Below are positions 10,446 through 21,070 of a stretch of DNA of 64,000 nucleotides, piece by piece; position 1 is the stretch's first letter; every line of letters begins with the position of its first letter. The notes beneath the pieces are model-generated. The model was not told where the DNA came from. It did no database searches and worked only from the letters and a program-made list of their open reading frames with translations. This stretch comes from Gigantopelta aegis (lineage: Eukaryota > Mollusca > Gastropoda > Neomphalida > Peltospiridae). Made by a program: the position numbers and the translations under genes. Where the stretch lies: positions 37,329,492-37,393,491 of the forward strand of contig NC_054701.1 in NCBI RefSeq assembly GCF_016097555.1. Reading direction: 5' to 3'.

Positions 10446-11524
10446 CAGGGTACAATATTTCACGCGAACCGCCGTTCTGTTCGTGTGTCGGTTATGCAAA
10501 ATTAAATTTACGCGAACCGCAAATTGGTTACATCATGACCTGTAAACGTTCAGAAATTAAAACTTGCAAACTTCACGATTACAGGAAGTTTATTCACGCA
10601 GACATACTACTAGTATTCCGACAAATGCTTTAGACTGAATTTTAGATACTTGATGCGCAGCAAACCAGTAAACAATGTTATATTGCAACAGTTGTAACTT
10701 GCGACCAGTCTAAACTTTTAAAAAAAGTTTTAAAAGAAATGTGCTCAGACCGCTGGGGACGGCTAAATTATCTGCTGCTATTTTATCTCTAAAGGAATAT
10801 ATGTAGACACAATAATGGATTGGCTATAATTTTGCATATGTTGAAAACAGTTTTAATGTAAACAGGAATCCAAAAGTGTCACAAAAATTGAAAAAAATAC
10901 CAACATCGCATATGAGCTTTAAAAAACAAATATTTAGAACGTCACTGTATAATAGATAAAGTAAAAGTAACATAGCCACTGCAAAATGAAAAAAAGAATC
11001 CCTCCAAATGATTATGTATCTATTTCAAAGGCGTAGCACCCATTACACACAGTACGCATGTGCGTAATGCATAACAACCCCAACAATCCGGGAATAGGTC
11101 GAGGCTGTCTGTAATTGATTCTATAAAATATCCTTTTAAAATTGACTCAAAAAAAGACATAGAAAAAATGCCTCAGAAAAGGCTCAGAATGCATCTACAG
11201 GCGTCCTGATTTGCAAACTTTTCAGGGGGGTGCCCCCGTGAATCCGCCCCAGTCGGGTACGCCTTCGGCGTGTATAAATGCTAAACACATTTTTCGCTAT
11301 GGCCCTGTATTTTGTTTTAGTACTGGGGCTGATATTCAGTTCTTTTATAATATTGTTAACTTTAACTAAGCTAAGAACTATGTATTCAAAATATAATTTC
11401 AATGTAATTTTGAGGTAACCGATCAGGTAACCCACGGGTTACGCGAATATAATTCACGTAACCAAACAATTGGTTACCTATGTAAAAACTACACGAACCG
11501 ACTTCCGGTTCCCTCAGATTTCAA
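10446..11524 (+). mobile_element. GGTTAC-motif element, unit 1 copy (non-coding)
   Basis: About 1.08 kb inserted in the SINE, which resumes at 11525. AATG is repeated on both sides (10442-10445 and 11525-11528). Both ends are dense in GGTTAC/GAACCG motifs, including near-palindromes of the type GGTTACGCAAA...TTTACGCGAACC. No transposase is visible. A 79-codon ORF spanning the left junction is a chance frame across SINE and element. The family could be a foldback or MITE-type DNA element. The superfamily is undetermined. Confidence 0.55.
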
Positions 11525-11650
11525 AATGGAAAAATGTAGTGGGTTTCCTCTATAATTATGTCAAAATTCCCAAATATTTGATACTCAATAGTTGATGATT
11601 AATAAATCAATGTGCTCTAGTGCTGTCATTAAACAAAACAAACTTTAACT
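11525..11650 (+). repeat. SINE fragment, 3' part (unit 1)
   Basis: Resumes with AATGGAAAAATGTAGTGGG, continues through GATTAATAAATCAATGTG, and ends in CTAGTGCTGTCATTAAAC, the typical tail of this SINE. Confidence 0.65.
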
Positions 11651-12352
11651 TTTATTAACTCTTTAATTTAGGGCTGCAGAAAGTACTCACCTGCTCGCCA
11701 AATGCGAGTAAAAATTCTGATGGATGAGTTTAAAAATGCAACTACAAGTCCAACGGTCTACCTGTCTTTTTGATTTGGTTTGCCACGTGATGTTGATCAC
11801 TTACCAAATGTTCTTAATAATGTTTTGTCAATATCTCTCTCTATATATAATTTGAAGTGAAGACACTGTATATTAATATATTGTTAATAATATATTGTTC
11901 TATAGACTGGCAGACGAGTAGAAATTCTGGTGGGCTCATAAAGTTTAGTTGGTTTTGGTCCGGCGGGCTAGTTACTGTAAATATTTTCCATTTCTGCACC
12001 CCTGTAAATTGGTGTAAATCGTATAAATATTAGGTCCTGGTTTAGACAGGTTTCACTGTACTTCAGTGCTGAATTTTTAAAAATGTGTCAACATGGAAAT
12101 CACAGTGGACTGACTAGCTTTTTGTTTGACAGATTACAAGTAAAGGTCAAGTATACAATTATGTAGAATTCTCGAAGTGTCAGATTTGTAGTTAGGATAC
12201 ACACTGTATGTATACAGATCCACGTGTAGTTTTTGTCTCCGTTTTTCTGGAAAACTAGTCATACTTTCAGGTAGGTAATAATTCAGTGCTTGAATATAAA
12301 CATATATTATGTAGATTACTTTGAATTATTTCATTTCATTAAAAAAAAAAAA

Positions 12353-12445
12353 AAGTTTATTTTATTTAACAACACCACTAGAGCACATTCATTTTTTATC
12401 TTATCATCGCCTATTGGACGTCAAACATATGGTCTTTCATTAAAG
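12353..12445 (-). repeat. Reverse SINE 3' fragment (unit 1)
   Basis: GTTTATTTTATTTAACAACA, CTAGAGCACATT and CGCCTATTGGACGTCAAAC are the reverse complement of the tail of the SINE seen at 11525-11650. Equivalent copies lie at 29057-29150, 29352-29440 and 47124-47213. A more diverged one is at 35615-35770. Confidence 0.65.
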
Positions 12446-12564
12446 GCTACGTGTGTTTGATTTTTATATAAAATATTGAAATTCCTGAATTCAAAATTGC
12501 TTTTTGGCTAAAAAGAAAAAGGACTAAGAGTTAACACTCTTGAATAATGATTTGCAATTCATAC

Positions 12565-12844
12565 CAGCCTCGGTGGCGGAGTGGTTAAGCCATCGGACTA
12601 CAGGCTTGTAGGTACAGGGTTCGCAGCCTGGTACCTGCTCCAAACCAGAGCGAGTTCTTAAGGGCTCTCAATGGGTAGGTGTAAGGCCACTACACCCTCT
12701 TCTCTCCCACTAACCACTAACCAACTAACAACTAACCCACTGTCATGGACAGACAGCCACGATAGCTGAGGTGTGTGCCAAGGACAGCATGCTTTAACCT
12801 TAATTGGATATAAGCATGCAAATAAGATGAAATAAAATGAAATG
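12565..12844 (+). repeat. tRNA-derived SINE (unit 1)
   Basis: The tRNA-like head has a polymerase III A box TGGCGGAGTGG (12574-12584) and a B box GGTTCGCAGCC (12618-12628). A conserved body follows, then a tail hairpin GCATGCTT (12787-12794) with AAGCATGC (12812-12819), and an A/T-rich end. An AATTCATA target duplication lies at 12556-12563 and 12846-12853. It is shared at the same position in units 2 and 3, so it predates their duplication. Confidence 0.85.
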
Positions 12845-12853
12845 TAATTCATA

Positions 12854-13507
12854 TGATTTTTACATGAATTGTGACAATTTATTTATGTATAGTGTACATG
12901 TACATACTGAAAACATTAAATTAGTGTCACATATAAAGTGTCCTTGTTTTCGGATAAAGGTTTGAACATTTGGCGTTGTATTTTGTAAGATGTTTTACAG
13001 TGCTTACATGAAAGCAAAAGTAGAAATAACACCTTTTACTCATTATTGGGAATACAAATTTTACAGTAAAATAGATTTAAACTATACAGTGTCTCATAGT
13101 TCATAATTGTATAACCTTTAAAGAAAAATACTTTACTTTAATACTTTTAAAATTACTAAATATTATGGAAACTGCCACTGTAACAAATTTTTGACTAATA
13201 GATTTTTTTTTTTAATAACTGAAATTAACTACAATTACAATTTTTGTCTGTTTTAAATATTTATATATACAAATGTAATAAAATGTAATTTATCCTATAA
13301 CTTACTCATGATATCCATGACATAATCCCATGTGATAATTTAGTGTATTAACCCGGTTAATAATGGTATGCACATTTGCAAGGTTTCTAGGTAATGTGTT
13401 GCTGTGGATGGGTCATTTTCTTACAAGCCAACAAGACCTGTGTACCTGAGTGTAACTTTTTCAAAGATTTAGTTAAAATGTGTTACATCAAACTAATTTG
13501 TGCTAAT
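12854..13507. other. Unit backbone, no gene seen
   Basis: AT-rich sequence conserved in units 2 and 3 but without open frames or motifs that I recognise. It lies between the tRNA-SINE and the promoter-like CRE motif. Confidence 0.4.
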
Positions 13508-13540
13508 CATGATGACGTCATATTACCGATGGCGGCGACT
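13508..13540 (+). promoter_or_regulatory. CRE / YY1-like motif pair upstream of GP (unit 1)
   Basis: TGACGTCA (13513-13520), a canonical CRE/ATF site, is followed nine bases later by GATGGCGGC, a YY1-like core. The pair is identical in units 2 (30499) and 3 (48270) and lies about 550 bp before a good 3' splice site. A promoter for a spliced GP transcript is plausible but inferred. Confidence 0.35.
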
Positions 13541-13602
13541 TAGTACTGTGATTTACTAAAAGTTCAATTAAAATGTTATTTTAGAAGTGTTATAGGATAA
13601 AT

Positions 13603-13754
13603 AGAATTCGCAACTTGTATTTTTTAATATGTAAAATATCAACCATGTCTAGTTAATCGGTATTTGTGTCAACAGAGCCTCAACAAATACTGATTAACAT
13701 ACATGTAGACTCGGTTGATATTTTCCATCTTAAAAAACACTTGTGACGAATTCT
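13603..13754. repeat. Long imperfect hairpin (unit 1)
   Basis: The left arm, beginning AGAATTCG at 13603, pairs with the right arm ending CGAATTCT at 13754. Internal matching blocks are AAAATATCAACC with GGTTGATATTTT, and GGTATTTGT with ACAAATACT. The loop contains CAACAGAGCC. It is present in units 2 and 3. It may be a small MITE. Confidence 0.6.
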
Positions 13755-14463
13755 CTATATATTTTAATATATATATATACAAAAGTATTATGTAGTTGTT
13801 TTTTTGTAGCTTTTTTAAAATTAAAAATAAATAACGTAACAACTTATTGCTTATATTATTAATTTTGGCAAGTGTAATGTGGCTTTGGTGTTAATAATAC
13901 ATGTATTTATTAAATATTTTTAATGCGAAACAATAGAAGTATGTACTTCATAAACTAGAGTCAGTGATTTTAATGGTTCACATGCATTGTATAACGTGGG
14001 TCAATAGAATGACATTTTGAGTGGTTAAACAAACATTCCTTTCCTTTTTGTCATTTCAGTGCTGTACTTGGAACATCATCGAAATAGCAGCTTGCTGTTC
14101 GTTTCTGAACAGTTGGACATAAAAAGGATACTTCAACAGCTGAATCTGAGAATATGAGCCTTTTGACATTTAGTTCCTGGATGCAGAATGTGCATGTATG
14201 TTCGAGGAATAAGAGTGTTTTAAGCTACTTGTTATATCCATACCTTCTTGCTATATATATGTACTAATACTATAAACAAATTGTGTAAAAAATCGCCCAA
14301 GGACTTTCAGCCAAAGAATTTGTGCATTTACGCTATACGGGTATGTTGTACAAGTATGTTCGTACTGTAACCATGCACTGAAAACAGAGATTGTGTATAG
14401 AATCTCTCAAAGACTTTTAGCCAAAGATTTGTAGGATTTTTCATCAGTGTTCATTCCCAGCAG

Positions 14464-15072
14464 ATGCCCTGTGACCATATGCCTCCTCAAGACAAACGTC
14501 CGGTAGCCATCATCATGAAATCAATTTGTTTGTGTCTTGTTCTCCTTTTAGGCACTGTTTTAATAGATTTCCAGGTATTAGCCAGTACTCAGTATTCTAA
14601 TAGCAATGATTCCATGTACACTGCTAATACAACAAATATTTATGATGCAAAGAACATCTCAAATGTCACAGATTTTGTTAACACAAGAAACATTTATAAT
14701 GCAACAAACGTTTCATCACCTTCTAGTGCAGAACCTGAAGATGTCTCAAGGTCAACATCAAGTTCATTGACCAGTTCTGTACAAGCATCCCAAACATCAC
14801 ATAAATCCATGCCTCGAAACAAAACCGATCACTGGGAGCAGATTTATGACATGGCATCATGGCTGCCCAAGAAAAAGAAGAAGCAATCTCTGTTTGGTGG
14901 TAAAGGAAAACTGGCCATCATCCCAATGCTTGCTCTCCTGTCCTTTATAACCTTTGTTTGCTTGAAGCTCTGTTCATGGTTCCGCAAAAGTTATCAAGAG
15001 AAGGAGTCAGAAACGGGATTCATGAAGAAGTATTTTATTCTGAATCACAGAGATGAGGAATACACAATCTGA
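14464..15072 (+). CDS. Predicted single-pass membrane glycoprotein GP, unit 1 copy
   Basis: 202 aa. Residues 16-40 form a hydrophobic signal or anchor segment (ICLCLVLLLGTVLIDF core). Residues 41-130 are a Ser/Thr/Asn-rich extracellular-like region with seven N-glycosylation sequons (N48, N55, N64, N67, N79, N82, N119). A Lys run (136-140) precedes a transmembrane helix at about 150-170 (AIIPMLALLSFITFVCLKLC), and a short charged tail follows. No family recognised. The ATG lies three bases after a 3' splice-like site (TTCATTCCCAG at 14450-14460). An earlier acceptor with a good pyrimidine tract ends at 14059, so upstream exons are likely. Related copies are at 31385-31949 and 49241-49729. This copy's C-terminus (DEEYTI) differs from unit 2, where the sequence continues. 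Confidence 0.6.
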   Translation: MPCDHMPPQDKRPVAIIMKSICLCLVLLLGTVLIDFQVLASTQYSNSNDSMYTANTTNIYDAKNISNVTDFVNTRNIYNATNVSSPSSAEPEDVSRSTSSSLTSSVQASQTSHKSMPRNKTDHWEQIYDMASWLPKKKKKQSLFGGKGKLAIIPMLALLSFITFVCLKLCSWFRKSYQEKESETGFMKKYFILNHRDEEYTI

Positions 15073-15076
15073 TTAA

Positions 15077-15373
15077 AATTAGCTCCACTATTACATGTGG
15101 ATCTAACACCAGCCAGTTGGAGCTTATGTCCACCAATCAAAACCTTACTTGCAGAATCCTGCCAGTGATTTAAAAATAATTTGAAAACATTCCGAATTAT
15201 TCTGAGGGTATACAGCATGTTTCGTGTGAATTACGAAGCTAAGTCATAGTTAAAAAAACACGTTTCTAATACACACGCATGTAACATCGTTGCTCGCTCA
15301 TCGACAGGCGCGTACAGAGGGGAGTTCTTGGATCGACCCTCCCTCCCTCGCGGCTGGTTAGGATACAGCTTTA
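15077..15373. other. Unique sequence after unit 1, no gene seen
   Basis: Homology with unit 2 stops at about 15060-15076. The remainder up to the Harbinger element shows no ORF or repeat that I recognise. Confidence 0.4.
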
Positions 15374-15617
15374 AGGCCTTTACACACTATACGCGAATTC
15401 GCGAGCGAATTAGACAGCTAGGCAAGCGAGTGAAAAATATAGAACAAACACAAACTATACTGTGAATGCACACTGCACGCGTACGAATGGAGAGCGAGCG
15501 AATACTCAGGCGAGCGAATTTAAAAAATAGAATCAATCCTACTTTTTTCGTACGCGTTGACAATTCGCCTGCAACGTCATTTCCTGTTTGCGGTCAAGAA
15601 GCACGTGGTTAAAAAAA

Positions 15618-15714
15618 ATGGCACCGTCAACCAAAGAAAATAAAAAGGAAGAACTGATAATAGCCGTCCAAGAACATCCAGTGCTTTATGATAAAAGCAG
15701 CTGCAACTACAACT
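15618..15714 (+). pseudogene. MADF-like (Harbinger accessory protein) N-terminus
   Basis: The ATG at 15618 gives MAPSTKENKKEELIIAVQEH, followed by PVLYDKSSCNYN. EELI.AV..HPVLYD matches the start of MADF/Myb-SANT domains, which Harbinger elements encode as a DNA-binding accessory protein. The frame then passes into SINE sequence at about 15715, so only the first 30 or so residues remain. Its position inside Harbinger-type inverted repeats supports the assignment. A MADF domain from a host gene is less likely. Confidence 0.6.
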
Positions 15715-15820
15715 CCACAATTGGTGTAACAAAGGCCGTGGTATGTACTATCCTGTCTATGGGATTGTGCATATAAAAGACCCCTTGCGTTAAATAAAAC
15801 AGCTTTCTTTCTTTTACAAC
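15715..15820 (+). repeat. SINE fragment inside the Harbinger element
   Basis: CAACTACAACTCCACAATTG, AAAGGCCGTGGTATGTACTA, TCCTGTCTATGGGA and CATATAAAAGACCCCTTGCG match the same SINE body that is split at 24379/27061. It ends TTAAATAAAACAGC and a TTTC-rich tail. This copy shows the uninterrupted GGTATGT site. Confidence 0.7.
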
Positions 15821-16076
15821 ATGGGGATAGAAAGTTTTAAGTTATTGTCTATCTTTACTAGTTATGAAACTAATAAATGCATACAATACCTCAAAGTTAT
15901 TGCTAATCATTGTTCAGCAAAAACTGCTTCACGAAACGGCGAGTATTGTCACTGACAACTGAAAATTCGCAGGATTTTTTTTTTTTTTTTTGCGAGCAGT
16001 GTGCATGTACTTGTCGCTAGTGTCAACACGAAATTCGCGCCAGCAATCGCTCGCGTACAGTGTGTAAAGCACTTTA

Positions 16077-17712
16077 GTCTTCAACATTACAAGCGACCAA
16101 CAGCTGGTGACCAGATGTCGCTATACAGAGTCGCAATTTCCGCAAATAATGTACAGTACTATTTTGTTCCCTTTGTTACGCTTTTACATACATTACATGT
16201 GTTTGAATTGCGTTATCGTTGTACCAGTGAAACAAAGAAAGGGGATCACGAAAGTAAAACTTTATTGTTGGAGTTTTATTCTAGGCTTTTAATTTAAGTA
16301 AGTATTGTCAGCATATACTGTTGGTGTATTTAATTTATAGAAACGTAATACTTTAATGGGGACCATCAGATTGTTTTATTATTATTCGTGACACTGTATC
16401 ATGTATGTATGTTAAAAAAATACACGTAAGCGGCCAACTGTTGGTTGAGGGGGTTAAAAATAACACTTTCTAACTTTCGGTAGGACTTTCATTTGTCACT
16501 ATCACGTATAAAGAGCATTATAAATGCTTATAATAAATAGTTATGGTTAGGGTTAGTGACAGTGCCAGAGGAAAGTCCTTCCATTTTAATACATTTTAGA
16601 CAAAAATATTAAGTACAATACCTTTGGTAACCTTTCCAGGATTAGATGTTTGAAGATGACACATTTAAATATTTGAAAGCTATGTTTATCCTGGCACATC
16701 GAAAATGCGGAATGAAAATTTTGCGGAACGAGAATTATTCGTATCAAGGATTTTACGTACACCCAATAAAAAGAAATATTGCGCAACTGAATGGAATTGA
16801 TTATTTATTTTGTTATTTTTGTTTTTATATATCATATTATATGTGCTTTGTGTGGGTTGCATTATATGCATTGTTAATAATATCGCATTAAAGTTTTGGG
16901 GTGTATTATTCTTTTTTATTATTATTAAAAAAATAATGATTGTTAGTACAGGTCATTACATATTTTAAGGCCTTCATTTATTTACTTTTTTAATAATTAT
17001 TCTTTTCTATTGATTTTTTAAACATATTATTACAGGCCATTGCTTACATGTGTTTCAAAGGTTTTTCTCTCTTTTGTTTCTCTTCTTCTTTTTTTTCTTT
17101 TTTTTTTAGCTATAATTACTGGTTATTAGTTATTTTAGGGGTTTTATTCAGTTAAAAAAAAAAATATATATATATATATAAATTTCTTATAATTAACATG
17201 CACAGCCCCAACCCCACAACCTAAAAAAATCATTGATTATAGTAGTTTCATTAATCTTTCATAATATTTATATTAATCTTTTATAGCAAGTTCTGGGGAA
17301 AGGTGAATAGACACACAAAGAATGGGGTAACAGACAATTTGAAAGTTAAACTGGCCGTTGAAAACATTGTATACATGTAAATCTAACATGTTATAATGAT
17401 TGTCAGCTCCATGTAATTTATTCCTTGAAACATATTCATGTAACTACTTTCAAAACTTGTACTATAAGTCGTATGTAATTACATTACAAATCTGCACAGC
17501 AATGTACTTTAAAAATAAAGTACTGAAAAAGTATGTTCAACTACATAATTATCAAGCATTAAGTCTCAAATGTTGACCATAACATTTAGAAATTAACATA
17601 AGTGTATGAACATGTTAACAGTAAAGTTACCTGAAGTAATCCTGGTACCAACAAAAGAACAGGAATGATACACATCCATCCCACTACTTGCATGTTATTG
17701 TCAAGTGCACAC
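16077..17712. other. AT-rich intergenic DNA, no gene seen
   Basis: Overlapping short ORFs near 16586-16891 on both strands lack domains and look like chance. A TA microsatellite lies at about 17164-17180 and T runs at 17085-17108. Confidence 0.4.
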
Positions 17713-17988
17713 AACTGTGTTGTTGAGGATTGCCTCGCAACCATATGAACATGTCTTGTAATTAATGCATAAGTATGACTTGATGACAATTGCTGCTTGT
17801 GATGACTCCCTTGTACCTGTCTGCACATTGGCTAAACCGATGTGTATTTTGATTCCTACTTAACTGTTTGAACATTAACTGTGTTGTTGAGGATTGCCTC
17901 CAACATTATGTGTTGTTGAATGTAATGAATTCATAAGTGTGACTTGGTGACAACTTCTGCTTGAGACAACTGCCTTGTACCAATGTGT
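17713..17988. repeat. Diverged tandem duplication (about 115 bp copies)
   Basis: Copies 17713-17828 and 17877-17988 share AACTGTGTTGTTGAGGATTG, then ATAAGTxTGACTTGxTGACAA and CTGCTTG...CCTTGTACC, separated by about 50 bp. Confidence 0.65.
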
Positions 17989-18097
17989 GTTAAACACAGG
18001 TAAGCACACTAAATTACGAATAATGCACATTAACAAGAAAACAAGAAACAAGCAAATGCGTGATGTCTTGCCACCCCGTTTCATCCCTGTATGTCTA

Positions 18098-18138
18098 TCT
18101 CCCCCCCCCCCCCACACACCCCTGTGTTGTGTGGATAT

Positions 18139-18176
<38 letters not shown>

Positions 18177-18380
18177 CGGAAACATTTATAAATGAAAACA
18201 AAACCCGTTTTATTTAGTTAATAATTAAATTAATTAATTAATTTATTTATTATCATTATTATTAAATCAATAATTTATTTATTATAATTACTAACATTAT
18301 TCAGTAATTCATTATTATTTATTAAATATTAATTAATAAAAAATTTATTATATTATTTGTTATTATTAATTTATTTATTA
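18098..18380. repeat. Poly-C, TG microsatellite and AT-only tract
   Basis: A run of about 15 C (18101-18114), (GT)n at 18140-18174, then about 180 bp of almost pure A/T built from TTATTATT and TTAATTAA variants. Low-complexity only. Confidence 0.8.
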
Positions 18381-18811
18381 TTATTAAACATGATATTCCA
18401 TTAAATATCGTGGAAGAAACTCGTGAACCCGAGACCAATAATAATAAAAATAATCCGATTCCGCCAACAGTTTTCAATAACATTTTAAATATGCTCACAA
18501 TGGCCGGCGGGAATATTCGAGATTTTGTTCGTAACTGAAAATTGGATTAATGCAGGATTACTATTTGGACAAACTGTCTATTTATGCGTAAAACGTGGCT
18601 CGGGAAGTTTTCTTTATACAGTAAGTGTTTATATTTATTGGTATATCTCATATTTCGCCACGAAATAATTAATTCCATGGTTGTATCGATTCCGCCTGAA
18701 ATCTGGGCGGAAACTGCACGCTTGCTTTTGCTGTTAAAGTTGTAAACATCGGGTCCAATAAATGTCAAAATGTAAAAAAAAACGGACCATAGATGTTTAC
18801 CTTGGTGAACT
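18381..18811. other. Unique stretch, no gene seen
   Basis: A 73-codon minus-strand ORF (18547-18768) shows no recognisable motif. The stretch ends where similarity to the 3' part of LTR-A begins. Confidence 0.3.
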
Positions 18812-20912
18812 AGTTTTAATGTAGTTTTAAAAGGGCCCTACAAGTTAAAACACATGTTTATTTTTATATAAAAGAATGATTTATGATTTTATTTTGTAAA
18901 TAAATTATTGATTGAGTTGAGACTATCTCGTTTAGTTGTTTTATTCTTAGTTAGCTATAAATAAAGATACGAACTTGGGTTGATCTAACAAGATAGTGCA
19001 AGATATTAAATTAAATAACTACACCACCTGTTACATTTTTGGTGCGGTAACCAGGATAGTCAATTAAGAAATAAAATTTAGTCAGGATAGTCAATTAAGA
19101 AATAAAATTTAGTCAGGATAGTTGATTAGAAAATAGAATTTAGTAAGGATAGTTGATTTGATTTTTGTTTTTCTTTTTAGATAGTTGATTTGTTAACAAA
19201 CTGTAGTTTAGTTTGTTTTAATAATGGTGTTATATGAAGTGTATTATAGTGTAGGTGTTAATTTTGTTAGAAGTCAGATTTGTATTAGTTTGGAAGTAAT
19301 TAAAGAATGTTAAAATATCATTATTATTAGGTTTTTATAATATTGTTTTTTTGTTAAAATAGAAATATGTGTTGTAAGAGAATGAAGGAGGTTGGTATTT
19401 CTTGAAGAGAGGTGTAGGGTAGTTTGTCTACCTTCCTTAAGATACATTCTCATTAGAAGCATGTGATTTGCATTGATCTTAAGCTGCTGTTTAAGGGTTG
19501 GGATGTATCAAAACAGGGAAACAAGCTGGAGTTTCACGCTGATCGGCCCAGGGCAAGGTTATCATATTTTCTTTTCATTTTCTATACCCATACATATTTT
19601 TTTTTAAGATGGGGTGGATATGTTAATGTTTTAGTAATTTCAGCAATGGCTAAATCTAGTGATGTTGATGTGGAAGGTCTGGGGTTTGAATTGCGAGATG
19701 AGAGAAGAGCATTTCCTAGAGAGGGCATGAGTTGTCCAGTTCCTGCATGTGATACTGACGTTTATTCTATGTACCGGTCCTTTATGAGACATTGGGCAAT
19801 GTACCATGTGTGGAATGTGCATGTGTTTAAATGTCATTTATGTGGAAAGAAACTGCTAAAAAAAGGCAGAATTCAATGATCATCTGTACAAGGTGCATCG
19901 TTATGGATGCTCAGAAGCTCAACAGACCACGTCAAGGACAGTGCCAGTGGAGGAAAGGAACTCCAAGTTCAGGGATCTGGGGATATTCCTTACGCCTAAG
20001 AGAGATACGTCTACTTCATAAGTGATAATATTCATGGACATTTGACTTTAATTATTTTTATTTCTGCCCGAGAGACTCTTCAGTGTTTATTGTTTTTGTT
20101 TTTTTTTACATTCAGTAAATGTGTGTGTTTCTTTGAAACCAATGGACAATGGACTTTACTTGGTTTTACAAAGTGGTTCTGTTTGAGTTTTAATTTTGTG
20201 CGTATATTTTGTATGTATATTTTGTATGTATATTGGTTAACCAAAAGTTGTTTTTTTTGTTTTATTTTAGTTTGGGGAATTGTTTTGAAAAAAATAAAAA
20301 TAAATTGGTTTAAGCAGGGAGGAATGTAGCGGAAATGGGTTTGAATTATATAAGTGATGTAAGGGAAATAACTCTATTTGTATAAGTGTTATGTCATTAT
20401 GCTGTTATTGTGTTATTGTTAGGCAATTAAAGTTGGTTAGAGTAATTAACTAATTGGAGTAATGTTAAGTTTATAAATGGTAGTTATTAGTGGTGAAAGT
20501 AATTAGGTTTGGTTTGTTCTTGAATTATTAGCTGTTAATTATTGGTTTTAAATTGTTTATAGTCTAGACACCACCACTCATTGCTCCCCCCCCCCCCCCC
20601 CCCCCAATCTCTTCGGAGTTGGGTTAGTGGGTTTAATAATTTGGGTTTATTTTTTTTTTAGTTATGGTATAGAAAAACTGCTCTTTAATTTTTGTTTTAA
20701 TGTATTTTTAAAAGGGCCCTGAAAGTTAAAACACATGTTTATTTTTGTTATATAAAAGAATGATTTTATTTTGTAAATAAATAATTGATTGAGTTGAGAC
20801 TATCTCGTTTAGTTGTTTTATTCTTAGTTGGCTATAAATAAAGATACGAACTTGGGTTGATCTAACACGATGGTGCAAGATATTAAATTGAATAAATACA
20901 CCTCCTGTTACA
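18812..20912 (+). mobile_element. LTR-A: short LTR-retroelement fossil with zinc-finger ORF
   Basis: The 3' LTR is 20325-20912 (588 bp, TGTAGCGG...TGTTACA), preceded by a purine tract GCAGGGAGGAA. The left LTR survives only as its 3' part (18812-19035), followed by TTTTTGGTGCGGTAACC as a possible primer-binding region. Internal sequence (19036-20324) is only about 1.3 kb, with no recognisable gag or pol, so this is a reduced, broken, non-autonomous-looking copy. The right flank CTTT equals the CTTT that precedes LTR-A starts at 32220 and 49809. Family below LTR level undetermined. Confidence 0.7.
19646..19879 (+). CDS. C2H2-type zinc-finger ORF inside LTR-A
   Basis: The ATG at 19646 follows an acceptor-like TTTTAGTAATTTCAG. 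The product contains CPVPACDTDVYSMYRSFMRH followed by WAMYH, a C-x4-C ... H-x4-H finger, then a second finger start FKCHLCGKK. It is a DNA- or RNA-binding-type module and not a typical retroelement nucleocapsid CCHC knuckle. It may be cargo captured by the element or sequence the element inserted around. The coding region is reduced compared with what a full protein would need. Confidence 0.4.
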   Translation: MAKSSDVDVEGLGFELRDERRAFPREGMSCPVPACDTDVYSMYRSFMRHWAMYHVWNVHVFKCHLCGKKLLKKGRIQ

Positions 20913-20965
20913 CTTTCACCTCTCCTGGGCATGTTCCAACTGTTCTGTCCTGGATAACGAAAGGA

Positions 20966-21061
20966 ATGAATTTGGAACAGGAAGTTACTTTACCAACATC
21001 ATTGAACATGGGTGCTTCTGTTGAGGAAGTGGCTGCTGCAGCAATCATGATACTTGACTAA
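20966..21061 (+). CDS. Short conserved ORF, unit 2 copy
   Basis: 31 codons ending IMILD. The frame is open further upstream over HVPTVLSWITKG but enters LTR-A sequence. Conserved with 9215-9310 and 61491-61586. Unknown function. Without the LTR the sequence upstream would be the GP distal flank of another unit. Confidence 0.35.
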   Translation: MNLEQEVTLPTSLNMGASVEEVAAAAIMILD

Positions 21062-21070
21062 TAGTCCGTC

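Larger units (their letters stand above)
9168..15076 (+). repeat. Segmental-duplication unit 1
   Basis: Begins with the last seven bases of LTR-A (TGTTACA, with CTTTCACCTC following) and runs to the end of the GP gene. Order: short conserved ORF, foldback right arm, split SINE, GGTTAC element, reverse SINE fragment, tRNA-SINE, CRE motif, hairpin, GP. It matches unit 2 (20913-32219) and unit 3 (38317-49808) at high identity by eye, including shared SINE insertions. Compared with units 2 and 4 it lacks everything between about 21245 and 25790. Confidence 0.85.
15374..16073 (+). mobile_element. Non-autonomous PIF/Harbinger element
   Basis: Terminal inverted repeats AGGCCTTTACACACTATACG (left) and the complement of CGTACAGTGTGTAAAGCACT (right) differ at three of 20 positions. 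They are flanked by TTA at 15371-15373 and 16074-16076, the TWA-type duplication usual for PIF/Harbinger. Sub-terminal GCGAGCGAAT/TTCGC motifs repeat inside both ends. It contains a MADF-like ORF start and a SINE fragment. The DDE transposase is missing. Confidence 0.75.

Noticed and set aside
10394-10633. 79-aa ORF (also at 27066) as a gene
   Set aside because: It runs from SINE sequence into the GGTTAC element, so it is a chance frame across an insertion joint.
12565-12640. A functional tRNA gene
   Set aside because: A and B boxes are present, but the sequence continues into a SINE body and the same insertion is duplicated. The cloverleaf is not maintained.
14464-15072. GP as a retroviral envelope
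   Set aside because: Too short, no cleavage site or fusion-peptide pattern, and no adjacent gag/pol. The host-like splice context fits better.
16586-16891. Opposed ORFs of 60-80 codons
   Set aside because: Overlapping on both strands in low-complexity DNA without motif support.
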